This document shows, one piece after another, positions 43,824 through 53,446 of a stretch of DNA of 64,000 bases (position 1 is the first letter of the stretch; each line of letters begins with the position of its first letter). A model generated the notes under the pieces. That model was not told the DNA's origin, made no database searches, and saw only the letters and a list, made by a program, of their open reading frames with translations. The DNA comes from Actinomyces vulturis. GTDB lineage: Bacteria > Actinomycetota > Actinomycetes > Actinomycetales > Actinomycetaceae. The DNA lies in NCBI RefSeq assembly GCF_001687305.1, contig NZ_KV700385.1, positions 124,001 through 188,000 of the forward strand, in the 5' to 3' direction. Made by a program: the position numbers and the translations under genes.

Positions 43824-46696
43824 ACACAGAGGGGGATGAGTGGGGTTTGCAGCGTCTTTGTGACTATCAGGCAAAGTTCTACGCCCATGAGTTGGACCGT
43901 TCTTACGCTTCTGACCATGTCGGTAGGCTCGCGGGGCTCTTGTTTGATGCCAAGGTGGAACCCAAGCCGCATCAAGTCGATGCGGCGCTGTTTGCGTTGC
44001 AAACCCCATTCCTCGATGGCGTGATTCTGGCTGACGAGGTGGGGCTGGGAAAAACCATTGAGGCGGGCATTGTGATCAGCCAGTTCTGGGCACAGCGTCA
44101 GCGTCGTATCCTCATCATTGCTCCCTCGTCTTTGCGTCAGCAGTGGAAGCAGGAGTTGGATGAAAAGTTTGCTCTACCTGCCTCGCTGGTGGATCGAAAG
44201 AATGTCGATAAGTTGACTGGTCCGGGCGGGCGGGAACAGATCCTGATCTGCTCCTATGAGTTCGCGAATTCTCAGGTTACAAAGTTGACTCAGAAGTGGG
44301 ATGTTGTGGTGTGCGATGAAGCCCACCGTCTGCGCTCGTATTGGACTGGGCAGGCCAAAATCGCAAAGAACGTAGCCAAAATCTGTCGCATGGCAGACAA
44401 GACAGTCATGCTCACAGCCACCCCTTTACAAAATCGACTGGAAGAACTCTATGGGTTGGTGAGCATTTTTGCTCCTGACTATTTCCACTCCTTAGATGCG
44501 TTTAAGGAACGCTACATCGATAACCCTCACGGGGTCGGTAACGATGATTTAGCAGGCCGTGTTGCCCAGATAGCCAAACGAACCTTACGGAAAGATGCCG
44601 ACAAGTACATTCGCTTCACCCAGCGTATGCCGCTTACGGTCGCTTTCACGCCCAATGATGACGAGATCGAACTCTATGAATTGATCAATGAATATTTGCA
44701 GCGGCCTTTCCTTTGGGCATTTGCTAAATCTCAGCGTCACCTTTCAGCTTTGATCATGCGTAAACGGCTGGGTTCTTCTTCATATGCGGTGGCCTCAACC
44801 CTGGAAAGAACAGCTGACCGGCTCGAGGCCGAAGCCCGTACTGGGCGGCGACGTAACGATGCTGGTGGTTTCGTTGACGACCCAGACTTGACCAGTGAAG
44901 TGCTTGAAGAAGCAGAAAGCACCGTCAGCGACGAGGGGGAAACGATTGATCCGGGTGACCGGGAAGAGATGCTGGCTGAGGTGCGTGAACTGCGCGAATA
45001 CGCTGCGCTCGCAAGGTCGATCAGAGTGAATCAGAAAGCGGTCAAACTCGTCGACGCCCTAGAGCAAGGTTTTGACAAGCTCCGAGAAATCGGTGCGCCG
45101 GAGAAAGCCATTATTTTCACCGACTCCACCATCACCCAAGACTATTTGGCTCGTTCCCTTGCTGAGGCTGGGTGGGGTGAAGGAGTTGTCCTGTTCAACG
45201 GCTCCAACAACAGCCCGGAGGCCAACCGGATATACAAGGCGTGGCTTATAGAAAACAAGGGCTCAGACCTTATCACCGGAATCCCTGCCGCTGACCGTCG
45301 CAAGGCCCTCGTCGATGAGTTTCGGGAACGTGGGCGGATCATGATCGCTACCGAGGCTGCCGCTGAAGGTATCAACCTGCAGTTTTGTTCCATGCTGGTT
45401 AACTATGACCTACCCTGGAACCCCCAGCGCATCGAGCAGCGTATTGGGCGTGTGCACCGCTTTGGGCAGAAGCACAACGTGGTAGTCGTTAACTTCTCCA
45501 ACAAGGGTAACTTGGCAGAAGAACGCATCCTTGAACTACTCACTGAGAAGTTCCAACTCTTTACTTCCGTCTTTGGGGCCTCCGATGAAGTACTCGGGCA
45601 AATCGAAGACGGTCTGGACTTTGAAAAGAATATTGCTGCCATCCTCGATCGCTGCAAGACTGCTGATCAGATTGATGCTGCGTTCAAAGAACTTGAAGCT
45701 CGCTATGCCAAACAGATCAACCGGGAGATGACAAAGACCCGTGCAAAGGTCTTTGACAATCTCGACCCCAAAGTCCGCGACAAACTCAAATCCTATGACG
45801 CTCAAACAGGGGTCGTACTCAACGCCTTCGAACGTCTGCTCATTAACGTTACCGGCCATGAGTTGGCTGATGTTGCCAGTTTCAATGACTCCGGCACCCA
45901 ATTCACTCTGCATGTACCGCCCGAGCCGGGTATCTCAGGCGGGGAGTATTTCTTCAAATCTGAGCCTCGTAAAGGCGCCCACCAATACCGCTATGCCAGC
46001 AGCCTGTGTGCCTGGGTCATCGACAACGCAAAAAACCACGCCACCCCGCCGGCTACACTGGCCTTCCAAATCCGGGGCTCTGAGCGTGCCACCACAATTG
46101 CTAAACGCTTACGTAACAAAAGTGGCCGGCTGCGGATTGAGGAAGTGACCTTCACGATGAAGGCAGGCAAGCAAGACCTACAAGAGTCCTACCTGCTCAC
46201 AGCCGGGTTCCTTAACGACGGTGTCCCTATGGATCATGAGCAGGTCCGGGACCTGCTTGACCTGCAATGCGTTCATATCGAAAGTTCACAAGTAGACACA
46301 GCCGGGTTTGCTAACCTCCTTGATGCCCAGATGGACGATTTAGGACAGGACGTTCAGGAAAGAAACGCCAGTTTCTTCCTCCAACAAGAGGCCCTCATTG
46401 ACGCGACTCGTCTAGATCTCAAAGCCACCTTCGACGCGAAGATCCGTGAATACCAGGCTAAAGAGTCCACCGCCATCAAAGCTGCCCGCAAAGCCAACAC
46501 CACTGCTGAAGAACTCAAATACAAACAAGAAGCACGTCAGTGGCGGAAAAAAGCGGACGAAGCTGACGACCAATATCGCATCGAACGCAACCGCCTAAGA
46601 GACGAGTCAGACGCCTACCTTGATAGTGCACGCGACTCACTCAACGCAGTCACAAGCCGTCGTGAGCTCTTCACCATCAACTGGGAAGTTCATTAA
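43811..46696 (+). CDS. SNF2/RapA-like helicase in the type III operon
   Basis: 961 residues. SNF2 ATPase lobe 1 holds ILADEVGLGKTIEAG near 73, CDEAHRLRSY near 169 and TATPLQNRLEELYGL; lobe 2 ends with NPQRIEQRIGRVHRFGQKHN near 540. The remaining 350 residues include a long charged coiled coil near the C-terminus (about 880-935, rich in Lys/Glu/Ala). No nuclease or methylase motif was found. The GTG start lies inside the end of res (13-bp overlap); TTG 43847 is an alternative. SNF2 proteins of this RapA/HepA/DrmD-like type occur in several defence systems as dsDNA translocases. Here it is tied to a complete type III pair, so a remodelling or roadblock-clearing role is inferred. Confidence 0.9.
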   Translation: MGNLNTEGDEWGLQRLCDYQAKFYAHELDRSYASDHVGRLAGLLFDAKVEPKPHQVDAALFALQTPFLDGVILADEVGLGKTIEAGIVISQFWAQRQRRILIIAPSSLRQQWKQELDEKFALPASLVDRKNVDKLTGPGGREQILICSYEFANSQVTKLTQKWDVVVCDEAHRLRSYWTGQAKIAKNVAKICRMADKTVMLTATPLQNRLEELYGLVSIFAPDYFHSLDAFKERYIDNPHGVGNDDLAGRVAQIAKRTLRKDADKYIRFTQRMPLTVAFTPNDDEIELYELINEYLQRPFLWAFAKSQRHLSALIMRKRLGSSSYAVASTLERTADRLEAEARTGRRRNDAGGFVDDPDLTSEVLEEAESTVSDEGETIDPGDREEMLAEVRELREYAALARSIRVNQKAVKLVDALEQGFDKLREIGAPEKAIIFTDSTITQDYLARSLAEAGWGEGVVLFNGSNNSPEANRIYKAWLIENKGSDLITGIPAADRRKALVDEFRERGRIMIATEAAAEGINLQFCSMLVNYDLPWNPQRIEQRIGRVHRFGQKHNVVVVNFSNKGNLAEERILELLTEKFQLFTSVFGASDEVLGQIEDGLDFEKNIAAILDRCKTADQIDAAFKELEARYAKQINREMTKTRAKVFDNLDPKVRDKLKSYDAQTGVVLNAFERLLINVTGHELADVASFNDSGTQFTLHVPPEPGISGGEYFFKSEPRKGAHQYRYASSLCAWVIDNAKNHATPPATLAFQIRGSERATTIAKRLRNKSGRLRIEEVTFTMKAGKQDLQESYLLTAGFLNDGVPMDHEQVRDLLDLQCVHIESSQVDTAGFANLLDAQMDDLGQDVQERNASFFLQQEALIDATRLDLKATFDAKIREYQAKESTAIKAARKANTTAEELKYKQEARQWRKKADEADDQYRIERNRLRDESDAYLDSARDSLNAVTSRRELFTINWEVH

Positions 46697-46705
46697 GGAG
46701 AATTC

Positions 46706-47347
46706 ATGCCCGCTATTACCTGCGGTTGGTGCCAGGCATACACCAATGTCGAATTAGTTTCTAGTATTGCCTTAGTTAAAAGGGATCCCACCCATGACCT
46801 CTATGGATTAACCGCCGCATTTCTTTGTCTTTCATGCAGAAATCTCAACACAGCACAGTGGTTATCTAATGAGATGATTTCAGATGAGAGATTGGTTGAT
46901 TGGGAAGATCTTAGTGAAAACAACCGAGTCTTTTGGCACCCACGTCCTGGTTCGAAGAAAGAATTTAAAGACGTCCCTAAAACTATCTCTTACGCAGCTT
47001 CAGAGGCTTGGACGTGTCACACCAATGACTGTTACAGAGCCGCCGTAATAATGGCTAGGTCAGTTGTCGAGGCCGCAGCAAAGATGCAAGGGCATGCTAA
47101 AGGAACACTGGCTCAAAAAATCGAAGAAATGAGTGAAGCAGGACTTATCCGCCCTGCACTAGCCGAACAAATTAATGAAATTCGGTACATGGGTAACGAA
47201 AGCGCCCATGGTGATTTAGACAGTGAAATTACCAGCGATGACGCTTCTGAGGTTTTGGGCCTTATGAACGAACTGTTGAATGAATTATGGCAAGCTCCCG
47301 CACGAGCAAGACGACTTCGCGAGAGACGTTTAGCGAAAAATAATTGA
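46706..47347 (+). CDS. DUF4145 protein with N-terminal zinc ribbon
   Basis: 213 residues. A CxxC...CxxC zinc ribbon (C6/C9 and C41/C44) is followed by a helical DUF4145 domain from about 97 (AWTCHTNDCYRAAVIMARSV), ending with R160-YMG-N164-ESA-H168, a polar pattern resembling HEPN-type R/N/H motifs. It has an excellent ribosome site (AAGGAG, six-base spacing) 10 bp after the SNF2 stop, so it is strongly expressed as the last operon gene. DUF4145 domains are found in defence loci and fused to restriction subunits. Whether this one is an RNase-like effector or a structural partner cannot be told. Confidence 0.8.
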   Translation: MPAITCGWCQAYTNVELVSSIALVKRDPTHDLYGLTAAFLCLSCRNLNTAQWLSNEMISDERLVDWEDLSENNRVFWHPRPGSKKEFKDVPKTISYAASEAWTCHTNDCYRAAVIMARSVVEAAAKMQGHAKGTLAQKIEEMSEAGLIRPALAEQINEIRYMGNESAHGDLDSEITSDDASEVLGLMNELLNELWQAPARARRLRERRLAKNN

Positions 47348-47439
47348 GATAGGAACACTGCAGCACATCGTTGCCCCTATATCGAGACAATCAGGCCAGT
47401 TAGCCTTATGAACAATGACCACGATCGTCGGCTTTCGAA

Positions 47440-47458
47440 AACGCAGAAATACTGCGTT
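47440..47458 (+). terminator. Possible terminator of the type III operon
   Basis: AACGCAG-AAATA-CTGCGTT, a 7-bp perfect stem 93 bp past the DUF4145 stop, followed by a pyrimidine stretch (CCGCCTTTCCCT). Modest strength; it lies between convergent genes. Confidence 0.45.
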
Positions 47459-47499
47459 CCGCCTTTCCCTACATCGAGTAGAGAAAAGTCATCGTCACA

Positions 47500-48321
47500 T
47501 CAGTGAAGAGTTAGAAGAATAGATAGCGGCGCATGGTCGGACCAGCGCTCGGCGTAGGAATCTGCCCTGTGGATGCTGAATTCCGTGAGGTACTCAGCCA
47601 GGCTGGGGGTGACGTAGTGGTAATCAATACGCCACCCGGCGTCGTTATCAAATGCCTTGCCACGGTTTGACCACCATGTGTACGGGCCCTGAGTGTCTGG
47701 GCTGAGGCGACGCTGAGCGTCTACCCAGCCGTCTGCTTCCCACTTGTCCAAGTGAGCGATTTCTTCGTCGAGCACACCAGCCACCTTGTTGTGGTTGGGC
47801 TTCCAGTTCTTGATGTCTTTTTCCGTGTGGACGATGTTGAAGTCGCCGCATACAAGAGCCAACTCTTCATCAGCTATGAGACGCTTCATCGTCTGGTCAA
47901 CGAGGGCCAAGTGAGCGTACTTCTGGTCCATTTTTTCTGTGCCCACGGTTCCTGAGTGGAGGTAGGCGCTGACTGCACGGAGTTTGCGTGCACCTAGTTC
48001 GCCGCCAGTGACCGTGGCTTCTAACCAACGGCCTGAGTCCACATCAGGCTCATCGGTTCCTGGAAGGGCAACGCCGCGGCTCACGTCAGAGATGGTGAGA
48101 CCACTACCTTCACGCACAGCCATGGCCACGCCAGCACGTCCCTTAATACGGCAAGGCCATACCTCACAGGAATAACCTTCAAGAAGGCCCTCAGTGATCT
48201 CTTCATCTGCCCGTACTTCCTGCATAAGGAGGAGATCGGGCTGGACTTGAGCAAGCCACTCCCCCATTCCCTTGCGGTATGCGGCGCGGATTCCATTGAC
48301 GTTCACTGTAGCGATCTGCAT
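47500..48321 (-). CDS. xth: Exodeoxyribonuclease III (AP endonuclease family 1)
   Basis: 273 residues from ATG 48321 (MQIATVNVNGIRAA, the usual N-terminus); the frame extends 65 codons further upstream but without family similarity. Metal- and DNA-binding motifs are present in order: NVNGIRAAYRKG, LLMQEVRADEE (catalytic Glu), CGDFNIVHTEKD, WRIDYHYVT and SDHAPLSI (catalytic Asp-His). It repairs abasic sites and 3'-blocked ends. Probably a core gene marking the right edge of the McrBC/type III block; the AT-rich segment begins on its other side. Confidence 0.94.
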   Translation of the reverse strand: MQIATVNVNGIRAAYRKGMGEWLAQVQPDLLLMQEVRADEEITEGLLEGYSCEVWPCRIKGRAGVAMAVREGSGLTISDVSRGVALPGTDEPDVDSGRWLEATVTGGELGARKLRAVSAYLHSGTVGTEKMDQKYAHLALVDQTMKRLIADEELALVCGDFNIVHTEKDIKNWKPNHNKVAGVLDEEIAHLDKWEADGWVDAQRRLSPDTQGPYTWWSNRGKAFDNDAGWRIDYHYVTPSLAEYLTEFSIHRADSYAERWSDHAPLSILLTLH

Positions 48322-48745
48322 GTCTTGAGGATAGACCGGAAGGAATAAAAAGAGAAAAGGTCGTGAAGCAGGGAACGGAGGAGTGCAAACAACGTGAGAA
48401 AGGATTTGGCAAAGATTAGATAACCGATGTGCACCTCGTTGCGTTGGGAACACGACGATACACCGAGACGGACTAGAGAAGTTGCGGACGACAAACCTAA
48501 GTAGATTTCGTTGCAAAACAGCCGATACTCAGCAAGCCACGAGAACATCATTGCCGCATCGTTTCTGACATAATGCGGGCATTTTTCCTTCACGGTGTTC
48601 ACATTGAGAGTGCCTACGTACTAAACCCATTTATCCGCGGCCAGCGCATCGAGTGGGAGTGTTTCATTTTCAACATCGCAATAACGGACGAAATGATTAC
48701 GTAAATTTGACTTTAAACCAGAGTTAGGGACAGATTCTTCAAGAA

Positions 48746-48761
48746 TTCTATATAGAATTAT
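48746..48761. promoter_or_regulatory. 16-bp perfect palindrome
   Basis: AATTCTATATAGAATT, self-complementary across its whole length, in the AT-rich stretch 430 bp right of the xth start. Possible protein-binding site; AT-rich palindromes also arise by chance. Confidence 0.35.
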
Positions 48762-48920
48762 CACTTGTCATATTTGAGGAAGCCCTAATTTACAAGACCC
48801 TACTCCAAACCACCAAACCACAACACGTTTATAAACAGCAGAAAGTTGGTAAAAAAAGAAATACTACAGGTTGGTTTAAGGATGTTTCTCAGCACGATTA
48901 TTTCCGATTAAATTCTTAAG

Positions 48921-48949
48921 TTGACACATATCTCGACGAAAAATTTATA
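48921..48949 (+). promoter_or_regulatory. Sigma70-type promoter candidate in the AT-rich island
   Basis: Perfect TTGACA (48921-48926), 17-bp spacer, TTTATA (48944-48949). It points toward the 600-codon membrane protein but lies about 420 bp before its ATG, implying a long leader or a separate small RNA. Confidence 0.5.
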
Positions 48950-49236
48950 TCGAGTCGAAAAATAACGTAGGGTGTAAAGGCGACTAATTCGATTACCAAA
49001 TGGGTTACACCTCGAACCGCGAAACTTACACGCTTATGCTATAAGTTAGATACGTTAACCTAATCGAACATAATATGTTGGCATGACCGACATAAATACA
49101 TCACGCCGAAAAATAATGCCAGAGATCCTAGTAAGAATTTTCAAAAGTTCGATCCACCACCTCAACAAACCTCAGAAAAAGAAACTAATCGAGGCTAACC
49201 TTAGGCCACACGGAAACGCAACATCAAGGGGAAAGT

Positions 49237-49256
49237 AATTTACCAAACGGTAAATT
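49237..49256. promoter_or_regulatory. 8-4-8 inverted repeat upstream of the membrane protein gene
   Basis: AATTTACC-AAAC-GGTAAATT, perfect arms; 118 bp before the ATG at 49375. Could be an operator or an RNA hairpin in the leader. Confidence 0.4.
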
Positions 49257-49374
49257 GCATAAAGACCCGATGAAAGGTGAACAACAGTTACTATAGGACT
49301 TAGGAATGTTGCCGCAAGCGAGAGCACAACCAGCATAATCAAAGCCATAAACCATCCCGAAAGAGGGCTATAAA

Positions 49375-51177
49375 ATGTGTGAAGATTCTGAGAAAAAATT
49401 ATCTGACGAAATTGCAGCAAAAAATTATTATGAACGCCTACTAAAATACACTGATCCAGAACCAAACAAAAACGACCATAATCTCTTTGATAGCAAAAAA
49501 ATTAAGTATACAGAAAAAATTTTCAAATATAATTTAAAATATTTCAACCCCACTAAAATTACTAAATTCATTTTCACAATAGCAACAATGTGCTATATAT
49601 TAGCATTAATCTTTTGGCTGGGGATTAAAATAAACGACGGTGAAATGAAAATCGTTTACCCTTTCTTTGAACTATTAACTTTGCTTACGCCAACAACTCA
49701 ATTCAATTACCTTTTAGCACTCAGTTCACTCGCTACGAGTATTGTACTCGTAACTAGTTTACTGCAAATCGAAAATTCGAAGAACAACTCTCGCATCAAT
49801 GTAAACTTTTCATCTGAAAATAGAGAGCGCACCCAACGTTTTAGGGCCATACTAAACTCCCAACTTACATCTCTCAATATTTTATTCGTCTTATATAGCC
49901 TAATCGTGGTTTCCGGCAGCCTTAAATTCTTTGGCATGGAATTACACGCAGAAAAATTAGATGATTTGAAGCCGTTAAGGTTAGTACCGGTAACTCTTCT
50001 AATCTGGAGCACTTATGTCTTGTTAAAATTAACAATTTTGCCGCCGATTAAACAATACTACAACTCCCTGATTTCCCCCCACACTGCCGCAGAGCATAAG
50101 TATCGGTCATTAGTTCTTGAAAATCCCGACCTTGAAGAATTATGGACTTCCACGCATCACGATAATCCAACGCCGTTTACATACTATAAGATTTGCACTG
50201 AATACCTTTATCCCAATAACTCGAAAACACCCTACACAATTATTCAGTCCCAGAAAAACAATTTGGAGAAATTTATTTCTAAATTAAACGAGGTTTATAT
50301 ACGGCAGAAGAATATAGTTAACGCTCTTGCTTTTACCTTTTTCGCATTTGATGTTTTTGCAACACTTTTTACGCTGTCATTAATTTACGAACTTGGCACA
50401 GAGTTAAACTTTAATTGGTTTACCCCTACATTTGAGACGGTTTTGATAGCGAGTATTACTTATTATGTTTTATTCATCATATCCTTACCTTTCGGACTTT
50501 TTCCCGAAGGAGACCCGAAACTCATTAATTTTTTCTCTTGGCAAAATCCGATTTCAAAATTTAGTCCATCACGATTCTTACCGTATAAGTTTTTCAAAAT
50601 TTCAGCATTTATTGTCTTCACGATTCGTACATCTCTATTTTTTGCATTAGTTCTCGCTAGCGTCACAACTCATTCGCTAATAGCTAACATTATCCTTATA
50701 ATCGTTGGAGTCTCTTCGTTAGTATTCTTCACGTATTCCGGAGTTTTTCTAGACTTATTTTTAGCCTACTCGAATATGGATGTTGCTTATATATGGTTGT
50801 CTGAGTCACTCAAAAAAAAGGCGGATAAATTTGTTTTCCCATTCAATGATAAACATTTTTTTTATCATTCTTTCGACGGGAAAAAACTACCATTTTCCTC
50901 TTTCACGTATAATCTAGCGAAAGGTTGTTTATTTCGTTTTTCCCGCAGATTAGAATTCGAGTTTATCAATAGCGAGTTGTTCGACGAATTACTCGATCAA
51001 GCGTACGAGAAAGACGGCGTAAGTATCTTGAACTTTCCGAATCACAAACGGAATAGTCAAGCCGGGTTAGAGCATCCGCTTTTTGATATTTTCAACTTTC
51101 ATCTTGCAACGAAAATATCGCTCTCCTTATTAAGTGTCAATGAATCATCAGCACTTGAAGAAGATGTTGTTATTTAA
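49375..51177 (+). CDS. Unrecognised eight-helix membrane protein in AT-rich island
   Basis: 600 residues, no family recognised. A charged 60-residue N-terminus precedes about eight hydrophobic segments (roughly 63-86, 110-131, 166-186, 203-223, 313-339, 354-376, 408-430 and 434-462). A polar domain of about 90 residues lies between helices 4 and 5, and a hydrophilic C-terminal tail of about 135 residues follows. No enzymatic motif was seen. Base composition is very AT-rich (17-32% GC in two sampled 60-base lines) and Lys/Asn/Phe/Ile codons dominate, unlike every other gene here, indicating recent transfer. Long bipartite membrane proteins occur as abortive-infection effectors, but nothing in the sequence proves that. 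Confidence 0.7.
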   Translation: MCEDSEKKLSDEIAAKNYYERLLKYTDPEPNKNDHNLFDSKKIKYTEKIFKYNLKYFNPTKITKFIFTIATMCYILALIFWLGIKINDGEMKIVYPFFELLTLLTPTTQFNYLLALSSLATSIVLVTSLLQIENSKNNSRINVNFSSENRERTQRFRAILNSQLTSLNILFVLYSLIVVSGSLKFFGMELHAEKLDDLKPLRLVPVTLLIWSTYVLLKLTILPPIKQYYNSLISPHTAAEHKYRSLVLENPDLEELWTSTHHDNPTPFTYYKICTEYLYPNNSKTPYTIIQSQKNNLEKFISKLNEVYIRQKNIVNALAFTFFAFDVFATLFTLSLIYELGTELNFNWFTPTFETVLIASITYYVLFIISLPFGLFPEGDPKLINFFSWQNPISKFSPSRFLPYKFFKISAFIVFTIRTSLFFALVLASVTTHSLIANIILIIVGVSSLVFFTYSGVFLDLFLAYSNMDVAYIWLSESLKKKADKFVFPFNDKHFFYHSFDGKKLPFSSFTYNLAKGCLFRFSRRLEFEFINSELFDELLDQAYEKDGVSILNFPNHKRNSQAGLEHPLFDIFNFHLATKISLSLLSVNESSALEEDVVI

Positions 51178-51260
51178 CCAAATGCGGTGATATTGGGTAG
51201 GCTTTTATCGCATATTAGAAAATCGAGCCTATTTAAGAGTTGTGCGATTTAATATTTTCG

Positions 51261-52151
51261 TTAACTGTTTTTTACGCCAATAACATTCGCCAATAAAAGC
51301 GCACGCGTCATGGGCCCAACCCCACCGGGGTTAGGCGACAGCCAGGAGGCAACCTCGTCCACGCCGTCGGCTACGTCGCCCATGATGCGGCCCTTGCCTG
51401 TTTCAGGGTCCACCACGCGGCTGACGCCCACGTCCAGGACCACTGCGCCAGGCTTCACCATGTCCTTGGTGATGATTCCTGCGCTACCGGCAGCAGAAAT
51501 CACCACGTCAGCGCGCCTAACGTGCTCGGCGAGGTCCTTGGTGCCCGTATGACATACGTCCACGGTGGCATTCACTTCACGGCGCATGAGCAGCAAGCCG
51601 ATAGAGCGGCCCACGGTCACGCCACGGCCCACCACGCACACGTCCTTGCCGTTCAATTCAATGCCGTGACGTTCAATGAGTTCGATACATCCCCGCGGAG
51701 TACATGGCAGGGGTGACGTAATCTCCCCACTCCCCCGCAGCACCAGGCGGCCCAGGTTCATCGGATGCAGGCCATCAGCGTCCTTAGCAGGGTCAATGCG
51801 TTCAAGAATCGCGTTCGTGTCCATCCCCTTAGGCAAGGGCAACTGCACGATGTACCCCGTGCACGCAGGATCAGCATTGAGGCGGTCAATAGCCTCCTCC
51901 ACCTCAGCCTGAGTAGCGGTCTCCGGCAAGTCCACGCGGATGGAGGCAATACCCACCTCTTCGCAGTCCTTGTGCTTGCCGGCCACATACTTCACGCTGC
52001 CAGGATCCTCACCCACGAGCACCGTGCCAAGGCCGGGGGTAATCCCCTGCTCTTTAAGTTCAGCAACGCGCTGGCGAAGTTCTTCCTTGATGGCCGCTGC
52101 CGTAGCGGTGCCGTCAAGAACCTTAGCGGGACCGTTCCACGGGGCTCTCAT
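51261..52151 (-). CDS. folD: Bifunctional methylene-THF dehydrogenase / methenyl-THF cyclohydrolase
   Basis: 296 residues, normal FolD length. Catalytic region [15 protein letters not shown] (Tyr/Lys of the YxxxK type) is near residue 54-68, with the PLPKGMD loop, the DGLHPMN signature, and the NADP-binding segment [16 protein letters not shown]. It interconverts 5,10-methylene-THF and 10-formyl-THF in the cytosol. Its start overlaps the glyA stop by 4 bp, so serine-derived one-carbon units made by GlyA pass to the next enzyme of the pathway from one transcript. Confidence 0.96.
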   Translation of the reverse strand: MRAPWNGPAKVLDGTATAAAIKEELRQRVAELKEQGITPGLGTVLVGEDPGSVKYVAGKHKDCEEVGIASIRVDLPETATQAEVEEAIDRLNADPACTGYIVQLPLPKGMDTNAILERIDPAKDADGLHPMNLGRLVLRGSGEITSPLPCTPRGCIELIERHGIELNGKDVCVVGRGVTVGRSIGLLLMRREVNATVDVCHTGTKDLAEHVRRADVVISAAGSAGIITKDMVKPGAVVLDVGVSRVVDPETGKGRIMGDVADGVDEVASWLSPNPGGVGPMTRALLLANVIGVKNS

Positions 52152-53446
52152 TGAACCAATCCTTCGTAGAGGGGGAATGCGTCAGTCAAAGCCTTCACGC
52201 GGCCGCGCATGGCAGCCAGGGCATCCTCATCCATCGAGCCCGCGGCACCACGCACCAGGGTCTCAGCGATGATGTCAGCCACCTCAGTGAACTCAGCCTG
52301 CCCAAAGCCACGCGTAGCCAGGGCAGGAGTACCGATACGCAGGCCGGAGGTGACTCGCGGCGGGCGAGGATCGAAAGGCACAGCATTACGATTCACGGTA
52401 ATACCAGCCTCATGCAGCAGGTCTTCAGCCTGCTGGCCATCAAGATCAGAGTTGCGCAGATCCACAAGCACCAGGTGAACGTCAGTACCGCCAGTCACCA
52501 CGCTCACGCCAGCCTTGGCCACATCATCAGCCAGCAGACGCTGAGCAATAATCTGTGCGCCTTCCAGAGTGCGCTTCTGACGCTCAGCAAAGGCTTCACT
52601 GGCAGCAACCTTCATGGCCACAGCCTTAGCAGCAATGACGTGCATGAGAGGGCCGCCCTGCTGGCCGGGGAACACGGCAGAGTTCAACTTCTTGCCCCAC
52701 TGCTCACCGCGGGAAGAAATCAACATACCGGAGCGGGGACCACCGAGAGTCTTGTGAACCGTGGTGGACACGACGTCGGCATGAGGAACGGGGCTGGGGT
52801 GCAGACCAGCAGCCACCAGACCAGCAAAGTGAGCCATATCCACCCACAGGGCAGCGCCCACTTCATCAGCGATCTCTCGGAAAGCGGCAAAGTCCAGGTG
52901 GCGGGGGTAGGCGCTCCAGCCGGCGATGATGACCTTGGGGCGCTCACGCAGAGCAGCCTCGCGCACCTGATCCATTTCGATGCGCATAGTGGTCTCATCC
53001 ACACCGTAGGCGGTGGCGTTGTAGTTCTTACCGGAGAAGTTGATCTTCATGCCGTGGGTGAGGTGACCACCGTGGGCCAAGGACAAGCCGAGCAGTGTAT
53101 CGCCGGGGGTGGCCAGGGCGTGGAGAACAGCGGCGTTAGCCTGAGCGCCGGAGTGGGGCTGGACGTTGGCGTAATCGCCACCAAAGACCTTCAGTGCGCG
53201 GTCAATGGCCAGGGATTCGGCCACGTCCACCACTTCGCAGCCGCCGTAGTAGCGCTTGCCCGGGTAGCCTTCGGCGTACTTGTTGGTCAGCACGCTTCCC
53301 TGGCATTCGAGCACGGCGCGGGGAACAAAGTTCTCGCTCGCAATCATCTCCAGGGTGTTGCGCTGGCGATCCAGTTCACCACTGAGGACTGCTGCGATTT
53401 CGGGGTCCAGGTCAGCCAGGGGCTGATCCATTACGGAGGGGGTCAT
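52148..53446 (-). CDS. glyA: Serine hydroxymethyltransferase
   Basis: 432 residues, PLP-dependent enzyme turning serine and THF into glycine and 5,10-methylene-THF. Seen: [13 protein letters not shown] near the N-terminus, [15 protein letters not shown], the [12 protein letters not shown] segment (PLP Asp-His) and the PLP lysine in [21 protein letters not shown] is placed well before the ATG. The upstream 180 bp show no recognised riboswitch. It leads the glyA-folD operon. Confidence 0.97.
   Translation of the reverse strand: MTPSVMDQPLADLDPEIAAVLSGELDRQRNTLEMIASENFVPRAVLECQGSVLTNKYAEGYPGKRYYGGCEVVDVAESLAIDRALKVFGGDYANVQPHSGAQANAAVLHALATPGDTLLGLSLAHGGHLTHGMKINFSGKNYNATAYGVDETTMRIEMDQVREAALRERPKVIIAGWSAYPRHLDFAAFREIADEVGAALWVDMAHFAGLVAAGLHPSPVPHADVVSTTVHKTLGGPRSGMLISSRGEQWGKKLNSAVFPGQQGGPLMHVIAAKAVAMKVAASEAFAERQKRTLEGAQIIAQRLLADDVAKAGVSVVTGGTDVHLVLVDLRNSDLDGQQAEDLLHEAGITVNRNAVPFDPRPPRVTSGLRIGTPALATRGFGQAEFTEVADIIAETLVRGAAGSMDEDALAAMRGRVKALTDAFPLYEGLVQ

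Larger units (their letters stand above)
48322..49374. other. 1.05-kb gene-poor, AT-rich stretch
   Basis: No confidently supported gene. Its left 280 bp is the upstream region of xth. From about 48600 the base composition becomes AT-rich. It contains a 16-bp palindrome (48746-48761), a plausible sigma70-type promoter (48921-48949), a long-range GGTGTAA/TTACACC pairing (about 48970-49015) and an 8-4-8 hairpin (49237-49256). A minus-strand hydrophobic frame of 97 codons at 49172-49465 overlaps the next gene's start and is not accepted. Confidence 0.6.

Noticed and set aside
48970-49040. tRNA-like fold near the AT-rich promoter
   Set aside because: A GGTT/AACC pairing is visible but there is no cloverleaf, no T-loop consensus and no acceptor stem.
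49172-49465. 97-codon minus-strand hydrophobic frame
   Set aside because: Overlaps the start of the 600-codon gene; hydrophobic by chance in AT-rich DNA, no good ribosome site. Kept only as a remote possibility.
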